Shown here one piece after another: positions 17,205-22,787 of a stretch of DNA of 22,787 nt. The DNA is from DATKKX01 sp035542775 (lineage in GTDB: Bacteria > Planctomycetota > Phycisphaerae > UBA1845 > UTPLA1): the NCBI GenBank assembly GCA_035542775.1, contig DATKKX010000132.1:1-22787 (forward strand), written 5' to 3'. The stretch's first letter is position 1. The number at the start of each line of letters is the position of its first letter. The translations under genes and the position numbers were made by a program. The notes under the pieces are model-generated. The model was given only the letters and a program-made list of their open reading frames with translations. It had not been told where the DNA came from and did not search any database.

Positions 17205-17780
17205 TCAGGATAAGTTGAGCGGTGTTTCGTGTGAGTCGAGCTTGTTTCCAACCTCCCGGCCAACCGGAAGGCCACATCCGGGACAAATGCCGCTGACATT
17301 GCCGGTCAAATCATAACCACACCTCCGGCAATGCGTGGAGGCAGGCCAACGGGGGCCCAGCAATCGGTCAGCAATCCAGAATACGAGAACTCCCTGGAGG
17401 TAGTAGTACAGCAGGCCCAGCTCGAAGAACAGGGCCAGGGATCCTGTCAGACCCAATTGTGCTGCGAAGTTCCGGGGGATGATCTGAGCATGCGCCATCC
17501 ATGTGCTGATCGGCAACAGTACCCAGGCGATGAATCGCAGGGACGGCGAGCCGTGCGCCGAGGCCGCCGCACAAAACGTGCCCGCGACGGACGCAGGAAA
17601 GCCGACAAAGACCAGCCAGACCAGTCCACGCAGCAGATGTGCCGCTTCGCTCGCATGATTTACTTTTCCAGGCGGACCCGACACTGGGCCTATTGGCCAC
17701 GCCCTTGCCGAGGCCGGGGTTACGATGATAATGCTTTTTTCCCGCCCACGGGGAACCGTCTGGCCGGTTTTGTCCGACAC
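17205..17780 (-). CDS. Small membrane protein with planctomycete-type C-terminal zinc ribbon
   Basis: Up to 191 aa with about three hydrophobic segments (LLRGLVWLVFVGFPASVAGTF, SLRFIAWVLLPISTW, and LALFFELGLLYYYLQGVLVF), then a cytosolic-looking zinc ribbon CRRCGYDLTGN-x-SG-x-CPGCGLPV. That tail is a signature I associate with planctomycetes; its function is unknown. The start is uncertain. The GTG at 17778-17780 lies inside a 16-nt match to the REP-like arm at 2641-2656, and the first 45 residues look unlike a folded or signal sequence. An internal GTG (PVSG, near residue 33) would remove most of this. It diverges from the HAD gene at 17821. Confidence 0.7.
   Translation of the reverse strand: MSDKTGQTVPRGREKSIIIVTPASARAWPIGPVSGPPGKVNHASEAAHLLRGLVWLVFVGFPASVAGTFCAAASAHGSPSLRFIAWVLLPISTWMAHAQIIPRNFAAQLGLTGSLALFFELGLLYYYLQGVLVFWIADRLLGPRWPASTHCRRCGYDLTGNVSGICPGCGLPVGREVGNKLDSHETPLNLS
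17764..17779 (-). repeat. Half-copy of the REP-like arm
   Basis: TGTCGGACAAAACCGG on the - strand is identical to 2641-2656. The match stops there, and no second arm was found nearby. It covers the candidate GTG start of the membrane zinc-ribbon gene. A 16-nt identity in a window this size is unlikely but not impossible by chance. Confidence 0.55.
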
Positions 17781-17820
17781 GGCGAGCCGGACGATCTTGC
17801 CATTGGTCCAGGAGCAGTTC

Positions 17821-18474
17821 GTGCCTCAACTGATAGTTTTCGATCTCGGCGGCGTGCTGGTCAAGGTGCGTGGCACGCGGGAGGTATTGTGCGAAGCCGC
17901 GCGTCTTCAACCCTTACTCGCCGCGCCGTCGCCCGATGTTCTTGGGGCACTCGCGGAGTTGGAGAGGCAAGCGACGGTCGGCGCGATTGATAGCGGGCCG
18001 CTCCTCGCGCAAATCGCCGAGTTGCTGGGCATCACCGTCCGCCAGGCCCGGCAGGTCTTCGACAGCATACTGGTGGGCATGTATCCCGGCATCCCGCAAT
18101 TGCTCGAGGAACTGAGTCACTCGGGCGAGACAATGGCCTGCTTGAGCAACACCAACGCTCACCACTGGCACATGCTGATGGATGACGGCGTACCAGAGTA
18201 TCGCTGCCTCGGCCTGATGCGTTACCGCTTCGCCAGCCACCTCATCGGCTGCCGCAAGCCCGATCCGGCCATCTTTCAGTATGTCGAATCGACCACCGGC
18301 GTGACGGGGTCCGACATCATCTATTTCGACGACACCCCGGAACATTGCGCGGCGGCCGCCGCACTGGGCTGGCGCAGCCACTGCATTGATCCGAGCGGCG
18401 ATCCCGCGCGGCAGATCCTCGAAAAGCAGAGGTGCTTCCAGATTCCTCGCCGGCCAAGGCCTAAAGGCAGGTGA
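17821..18474 (+). CDS. HAD-superfamily (subfamily IA) hydrolase
   Basis: Cytosolic phosphatase-like protein, 217 aa. HAD motif I is FDLGGVLV with nucleophile D8; the second Asp is Gly, as in the DLGG(V/N)-type branch that includes YihX-like sugar-phosphate phosphatases and epoxide-hydrolase-like members. Motif II is CLSNTN (S109), motif III GCRKPDPAIF (K146), and motif IV IIYFDDTPEH (D170-D171). A helical cap lies between residues 20 and 85. The true start is taken as GTG at 17821, because AGGAG at 17810-17814 lies six nt upstream and the protein then begins as the family does. An ATG at 17725 would add unlike residues and overlap the divergent gene. Substrate unknown. Confidence 0.88.
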   Translation: MPQLIVFDLGGVLVKVRGTREVLCEAARLQPLLAAPSPDVLGALAELERQATVGAIDSGPLLAQIAELLGITVRQARQVFDSILVGMYPGIPQLLEELSHSGETMACLSNTNAHHWHMLMDDGVPEYRCLGLMRYRFASHLIGCRKPDPAIFQYVESTTGVTGSDIIYFDDTPEHCAAAAALGWRSHCIDPSGDPARQILEKQRCFQIPRRPRPKGR

Positions 18475-18661
18475 AAAACCTGTGGAAACGGGTTCACGCC
18501 GTAACAGACATCGATCGCGCGGGGCGGCCGCCTCACCAGCCGTAAAACGGCTGGCCTGAAGCCCTGCGGGGGAGGCCCCTGGAAGCGGCCTGTTGTTCCC
18601 GTGCCATGCACAGAAGCCCCAGGCCCCGGATCATTTCCGAGTTCGAGCCGAGTTCGGCGAA
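18475..18661. other. Convergent intergenic region with hairpin
   Basis: Between the convergent HAD and YbjN-like genes, CCAGCCG (18536-18542) pairs with CGGCTGG (18548-18554) around TAAAA. No T-tract follows on either strand, so it is only a possible bidirectional terminator. Nothing else was recognised. Confidence 0.4.
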
Positions 18662-19228
18662 TCAGTACACGTCCTGGCCCTTGCCGATCTTTTTCTCCAC
18701 CGCGTCGGCGTGCTTGGCCACCGCCACCAGGAACTTGCGGATTTCGGCGGGGTCGGCGGTGGCGGCGGGTTGATTGGCGGTCACAACGATGTGGTCCTTG
18801 CCGCCGATCACCCTGACGGCGAAGGCGGCGTAGGTCAACTTGCCGTTGAATCGCAGCAGAGGCATGGCCTGACGCTCGTCGGCCGGGCCGCAGATCGAGA
18901 GAAAGCTGATCACGTCGTGCCCGTCATCGTCGTGGCCGTTGAACATGACGTGGACGTGTTGATGTCGCCCCTCGGTGAGCGGCACGGTGACACGATAGCC
19001 GGCTCGGGTCTTGTGGTGCTCGAAGCCGGCCTCCGTCACGACGCGTTTCAGCAACTCTTCGGTGGTGGGGCGGGCGTCCACCGCGGCCGGTTCGGGCTCG
19101 ATGATGCCGGTGTCTGAAAGGTCCGCATCCGGTAGGGCCAGGCACGCCAGCAGCGTCCCGCAGCGCATGCAGAAGGGCGCGCCGACGGGGTTCTCACACT
19201 GGCAATTGGGGCAGAAACGAGCAGGCAT
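18662..19228 (-). CDS. Zinc-ribbon plus YbjN-like domain protein, 188 aa
   Basis: The N-terminus is a zinc ribbon with C6-x2-C9 and C20-x2-C23 (FCPNCQCENPVGAPFCMRCG). A short acidic linker leads to a domain of about 120 residues resembling YbjN / type III chaperone-like folds. This shows TTEELLKRVVTEAGFEH, a beta stretch YRVTVPLTEGRHQHVHVMFNG, LLRFNGKLTYAAFAVR and the final helix EIRKFLVAVAKHADAVEKKI. No signal peptide or membrane segment is seen. The ATG at 19226-19228 is chosen over an upstream in-frame start because GGAGGA lies seven nt before it. It follows the propeller/transglutaminase gene in the same direction. Molecular function unknown; YbjN assignment is moderate. Confidence 0.75.
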   Translation of the reverse strand: MPARFCPNCQCENPVGAPFCMRCGTLLACLALPDADLSDTGIIEPEPAAVDARPTTEELLKRVVTEAGFEHHKTRAGYRVTVPLTEGRHQHVHVMFNGHDDDGHDVISFLSICGPADERQAMPLLRFNGKLTYAAFAVRVIGGKDHIVVTANQPAATADPAEIRKFLVAVAKHADAVEKKIGKGQDVY

Positions 19229-19285
19229 GAGGAAATCCTCCGTATGTACCTTTCCCGCGAGTCGCATCGAGCGCTTACGACGGTC

Positions 19286-19341
19286 TGGCGGGCAGAGCCC
19301 GCGATGCCAACGTCAACGGCCGGTGGCGGGCAGAGCCCGCC
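19286..19341. repeat. Two copies of a palindromic GGCGGGCAGAGCCCGCC element
   Basis: The 17-nt core TGGCGGGCAGAGCCCGC occurs at 19286-19302 and again at 19324-19340. Each forms a tight hairpin (GCGGGC/GCCCGC around 3 nt). They lie in the 138-bp gap after the propeller/transglutaminase stop and before the YbjN-like gene. No T-tract follows. They look like a dispersed intergenic palindrome, possibly serving as mRNA 3'-end stabilisers. Confidence 0.65.
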
Positions 19342-19366
19342 CTACGGGTGGCTGCACAGATTGCCT

Positions 19367-21052
19367 CTACTGCGCAGGCTTTTTGCACTCGGCCGGATCT
19401 TTGCCGGCTTCGGCTGCCGCCGACTGAGTGAAGCCGGTCGTATTCTTGGCCGGCTCCAGCGGTTCCCAGAAGCCGAAGTTGTCCTCCTCGACCTTGCAGA
19501 AACCGGTCATCTTGTACTTGGCGAAGGAATTGTACCCCCAGTTGAGGTACTCGGAATCGCCTCCGCCGATCGTGGTGATCAGGTATCGATTGCTCAGCTC
19601 GCCGAAGCCGCGGGCCTTGTCGACGGGCAAGCGGGGATTGCCTCGGCTTGCATCCACGGGCACCCAGCCGTAATTCGGCAGGTAGATCTCCGCCCAGCGG
19701 TGGAAGGCGTCATCGATGCTGGCGTCGTCATTGCGGACGACGACGCTGCCCTGGTAGCGAGCGGGCAGACCGGCGGCCCGGCAGAGGGCGACGAACGTGT
19801 AGGTGGACTCGGAGCACGAGCCCTTGCCGCGTTTGAGGACCTCCTCGGGGATGTCCCAGCCGCCAATCATCTCGTAGGCGATATGGGCGGTGACGTAGTC
19901 ATAAATTTTGCGGGCGACCCAGTAAGGGTTCTTCTCATCCTCCACGATCTTCTTGACGGTCTTTCGGATGTAGGGGCTGGTGATGAGCAGGTGCGAGCCG
20001 TCCACCGTGTAGGTGTCGCGGATGTCGGCGGGAATGTCGGCCAGCGTGCCCGTCTTGTCGGGCATGATCAGGTATCGAACGGCGGAGATCTCGGCTTCGA
20101 CGGTATAGGTCACGGCCGCCTTGGAACTCGCCGCGACTGTGCCCAGGTCGAACACGGCGCATTCCTGGCCCCACCGATCCCGGACCCTCTTCGAGGGCGG
20201 CTGGCTGTATGTGATCTCGGAGAGCAGTTTCTGGCGAGGCAGTGCCATGGGCAGGGCGACGCTGAGTGTTACTTCCGTGGCATTGCCAGGGCCGTAGTTG
20301 CTCAGGGCCCACAGATATTCCAGGCGGGCCCGCCGGGTGTCGGAGAGGCGGTACATCGGATCGTCGTTGATGACGATCTGGTACAGCTTGCGGGTCTGGA
20401 AATCGACATTCCACAGGTGGCCGTCCAGCCAGGTCAGCCCGGCGGGGTAGGGACCGGGCGATTTGATGATGCCGAGGACTTCGCCCTTGCCCGGGTCGAC
20501 CATGTAGATCTCGTCCTTCATCCGGTTGCTGACCCACAGGTACTTGCCATCGTGAGCGATGTGCGTGCAGGTTTGGTCCGGGGCCTCGAACGACGCCAGG
20601 ATCGTCCCGTCGTCGGGCAGGACTTTATAGATCCGGTCCTTGGCGAGAATGAACAGGGTGTTGTCGGTGAACGCCAGGCCGGTCGCCTCGTGATCCGGCG
20701 CTTGGAAGCTGATCTCGATGACGCCATTCTCCAGGTTCATGGCGTAAACGCCGCCGGAGTGATCATCGCTGATGAAGAGCTTGCCGGCTCCCCAGGCCAG
20801 GCCGGATGGTTTCAGCGTCGGCGCGTTCCATGAGCGGCCGATCTTGCCGTCGGACGGATCGACCTCCAATATCTTCGCGGTCCGCCAGTCGGCGACGAAC
20901 AGGTGTTTCCCGTCCGAGGCCATTCCCGAAGGGTGCTTGCAGGGCGCGTTCAAGGTGGCCTTGATATCTCCCGGGGCGGCGCGGAGCGGGCCGCCGGTGA
21001 GCGCGAGCATAAGAAGGAGCACGACGCGTCTCGTAAATCTGGCTGTGCTCAT
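19367..21052 (-). CDS. Exported beta-propeller/transglutaminase-like fusion protein
   Basis: Predicted secreted protein of 561 aa. A signal peptide (RFTRR then VVLLLMLALTGG, cut near LRAA) precedes five NHL/SMP-30-like repeats up to about residue 265. Examples are HPSGMASDGKHLFVADW, PSGLAWGAGKLFISDD and CTHIAHDGKYLWVSNR. After a beta-rich middle comes a transglutaminase-like domain with the Cys-His-Asp triad C413 (GKGSCSEST), H451 (DAFHRWAEIY) and D467 (GWVPVDASRG). Such domains are often proteases or peptide cross-linkers; the exact reaction is unknown. The ATG at 21050-21052 has AGGAGGT eight nt upstream, the best RBS of the window. It lies 61 nt after the glycosyltransferase gene and probably shares its transcript. 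Confidence 0.9.
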   Translation of the reverse strand: MSTARFTRRVVLLLMLALTGGPLRAAPGDIKATLNAPCKHPSGMASDGKHLFVADWRTAKILEVDPSDGKIGRSWNAPTLKPSGLAWGAGKLFISDDHSGGVYAMNLENGVIEISFQAPDHEATGLAFTDNTLFILAKDRIYKVLPDDGTILASFEAPDQTCTHIAHDGKYLWVSNRMKDEIYMVDPGKGEVLGIIKSPGPYPAGLTWLDGHLWNVDFQTRKLYQIVINDDPMYRLSDTRRARLEYLWALSNYGPGNATEVTLSVALPMALPRQKLLSEITYSQPPSKRVRDRWGQECAVFDLGTVAASSKAAVTYTVEAEISAVRYLIMPDKTGTLADIPADIRDTYTVDGSHLLITSPYIRKTVKKIVEDEKNPYWVARKIYDYVTAHIAYEMIGGWDIPEEVLKRGKGSCSESTYTFVALCRAAGLPARYQGSVVVRNDDASIDDAFHRWAEIYLPNYGWVPVDASRGNPRLPVDKARGFGELSNRYLITTIGGGDSEYLNWGYNSFAKYKMTGFCKVEEDNFGFWEPLEPAKNTTGFTQSAAAEAGKDPAECKKPAQ

Positions 21053-21113
21053 CACTGAGTACCTCCTGAGGGTCGCACGTGCACGAATGCCGTCAGCGGG
21101 GCGATCGGCTAAG

Positions 21114-22787
21114 TCATTTCGGCGCACGAAACACCTCCTCCCAGGGCCGCCAAGGCCGGCCGCGATAGTAAAGAACGGCGGGATCAAGATACTGTTGGCC
21201 GCCATAGTTCTGATGGACCCACGCCCTCAGCGGCGCCAGAATGCGGTCCTCGGGCGTCGCCCGGTCGTTGCCTGGCGATGCCGCCAGCGGAAGACTGCCC
21301 GGAGGGGTCTGAACTGTCAATTCGTTCCGGCCCTGGGCCCGCGCGGGGGGTGAAATGAGCAAGGGCGTCGTGTCGACGATCACATCGGGCGGCGTCGCGG
21401 CCAATCGGGCAAGCAGTTCCGGCATGGGCGGGCGCAATCGCCCGATCTTGCCCTTGAAAATCACGTCGGAGTTGGATGACTCCAGTGGGGTGAGCCGCTG
21501 AGCATAATAGGAAACGGTGTAGTCGGGCGGCCAGAGCATGACGGAGGTACTGGGCGTTGACTGCTGCCGGACGATGTCAGTCAGGCGGTCGCACTGCCGT
21601 CGTAGCTGGACGTAAGCCTTGCGATATTGATAGTCGCGGTCGAATGTGAATCGGAAGTGATCGCCGAGGGGGAGGAGGCCGAGCGCGACGAGCAGGAGCG
21701 CCGCGATGGTCCACCCGGCGTTGCCTGTGCGATCGCGGGACCGGCTGAGGGCTCGAGCAACCAGCACGGCCGCCGGCGGCGCGGCCTGGAGCAGATAATG
21801 ACCGTAGCCGTAGGGGGCAAGCGGGAAGACGGCGGTTGCCAGGAGCCAGTACACGAGGACGAACTTGATGCCGCGGTCCGGATCGAAGGTGCGTGCCGGT
21901 GCCGCCTGCTTGGGGGCACGGCGCCTCAGCAGCGATAGTACAGCACCCAGTAGCGCGGGGGTAAACAGGACGGCTGCGAGTTTCAGCGTCTCCAGAACGG
22001 TTGCCCAGTGCTCGGGGCTGCGGAGCCGCGATTGTTCGACTTCGCTCGAGCCGACACGGACTAGGTCATATGCCACCGCCTGTTGCCAGAAACCGGTGAA
22101 GGTGTCTGCGGTGACAAGGCAAATGGTCACCGGCAGCCACGGGAGGACTGCGCCTGCGATCAACAGGGCGATTCGGCCCAGGATGGTTTGAACTCGTTCG
22201 CGGGCGCGGATGCCGAGCCAGAGGGTGGTCAGCGATGCAGCGACGAGGAACAGGATGCCCGTCTGCTTGAACAGGCCGGCGAAGCCGCAGCTGACGCCCG
22301 CCAGCAACCAGAGCAGCCATCCGCGCTTGGCGTCAAAGGACCGCAGCACGAGGTAGCAGGCGATCATTTCGAAGAGGGCGACGAACTTCTCGACGTTGTC
22401 GCCCCAGTCCGCCAGTATGCGGTGGCAGAAGACGAGACTGAGCAGGAGGATCGCGCCGGCGGCTGCGAGTCGGGACGCGAATCGCCGGGCTACGGCATAA
22501 GTGACGGCGAGCACGGCCAGGCTCAACACCGCGTCGAGCCAGAGGAAGGCTGTATCGGTCCCGCGGCCGAAGAGCCGCTCGATGATCGCGAACGTGTAGT
22601 AGATGCCCGGCGGCTTGCTCTCCCAGAGGTCGCGGTACATCAAGGCCCCATCGAGGATTCGGCCGCCGATGTAGGCCCACATGCCGGTGTCGGTCTGGAG
22701 GGGAATGCCGGTCCAGCTCAGACGCGTGGCGATGACGTGAGCGACCGCACAGGCGGCAAGAAGGATTGCCGCGGCAGCCGCGAGGCG
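21114..22787 (-). CDS. Membrane glycosyltransferase, GT39/ArnT-like; 5' end outside window
   Basis: Multi-pass enzyme that transfers a sugar from a polyprenyl-phosphate carrier to an acceptor on the outer face of the inner membrane. The frame is open to the right edge, so the ATG at 22682 is not the start. Upstream codons add a hydrophobic helix and RLSWTGIPLQTDTG, supplying the acidic catalytic loop typical of GT39 (D, then GMWAYIGGRILDGALMYRD and ESKPPGIYY). Many hydrophobic segments follow, to about 150 residues before the end. The tail is a soluble region with VMLWPPDYTVSYYAQRL and PDVIVDTTPL, as in PMT/ArnT relatives. The acceptor and sugar are unknown. It heads the - strand series with the transglutaminase and YbjN-like genes. 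Confidence 0.9.
   Translation of the reverse strand, partial: RLAAAAAILLAACAVAHVIATRLSWTGIPLQTDTGMWAYIGGRILDGALMYRDLWESKPPGIYYTFAIIERLFGRGTDTAFLWLDAVLSLAVLAVTYAVARRFASRLAAAGAILLLSLVFCHRILADWGDNVEKFVALFEMIACYLVLRSFDAKRGWLLWLLAGVSCGFAGLFKQTGILFLVAASLTTLWLGIRARERVQTILGRIALLIAGAVLPWLPVTICLVTADTFTGFWQQAVAYDLVRVGSSEVEQSRLRSPEHWATVLETLKLAAVLFTPALLGAVLSLLRRRAPKQAAPARTFDPDRGIKFVLVYWLLATAVFPLAPYGYGHYLLQAAPPAAVLVARALSRSRDRTGNAGWTIAALLLVALGLLPLGDHFRFTFDRDYQYRKAYVQLRRQCDRLTDIVRQQSTPSTSVMLWPPDYTVSYYAQRLTPLESSNSDVIFKGKIGRLRPPMPELLARLAATPPDVIVDTTPLLISPPARAQGRNELTVQTPPGSLPLAASPGNDRATPEDRILAPLRAWVHQNYGGQQYLDPAVLYYRGRPWRPWEEVFRAPK

Noticed and set aside
19244..20833. A 529-codon + strand open frame opposite the propeller/transglutaminase gene
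   Set aside because: Antisense shadow; the - strand protein has a signal peptide, strong RBS and catalytic triad.

Overview
This is a GC-rich bacterial chromosomal segment, most likely from a planctomycete (Phycisphaerae-like) or a close relative. The taxonomic clue is the zinc-ribbon tail of the membrane protein at 17205-17780, which reads C-x2-CGYDLTGN-x-SG-x-CP-x-CG, a signature I associate with planctomycete proteins. REP-like palindromes and small standalone zinc-ribbon proteins fit that picture. This is inference from motifs; no rRNA is present.

Region 1 (1-4975, + strand) is a Wood-Ljungdahl (reductive acetyl-CoA) corrinoid module. It holds the delta subunit of the corrinoid iron-sulfur protein (5' end outside the window), the gamma subunit, a 2Fe-2S/ASKHA reductive activator of the corrinoid protein, and an 8-cysteine mini-protein. 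Together they carry the methyl group toward acetyl-CoA synthase and return the cobalamin to active Co(I). The CODH/ACS catalytic genes are not in view. A REP-like inverted repeat separates the gamma subunit from the activator.

Region 2 (4976-8022, - strand) is a chaperonin operon read right to left: a degenerate receiver-domain protein, groES, an unrecognised 101-aa gene, then groEL. It ends in a good intrinsic terminator.

Region 3 (8023-12849, + strand) has an aldehyde dehydrogenase, then a closely spaced pair: a FIST sensory-domain protein and a tandem nitroreductase of the SagB type. No YcaO or precursor-peptide gene is present, so the usual azoline-peptide role of SagB is not supported here.

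Region 4 (12850-17780, - strand) has a 1292-aa secreted multicopper oxidase with all copper ligands, an unusual repeat insertion and two C-terminal FN3-like domains. Upstream is a 391-bp non-coding leader, then a small membrane zinc-ribbon protein.

Region 5 (17821-22787) has a + strand HAD hydrolase, then a - strand series: a GT39/ArnT-type membrane glycosyltransferase (5' end outside the window), a secreted beta-propeller/transglutaminase fusion, and a zinc-ribbon YbjN-like protein.

No tRNA, rRNA, CRISPR array, transposase or phage gene was recognised. Most of the content is ordinary. The points most worth a second look are the gene inside groES-groEL, the FIST/SagB pair with its start-codon problem, the 8-Cys protein beside the corrinoid activator, the REP-like repeat and the insertion in the multicopper oxidase.
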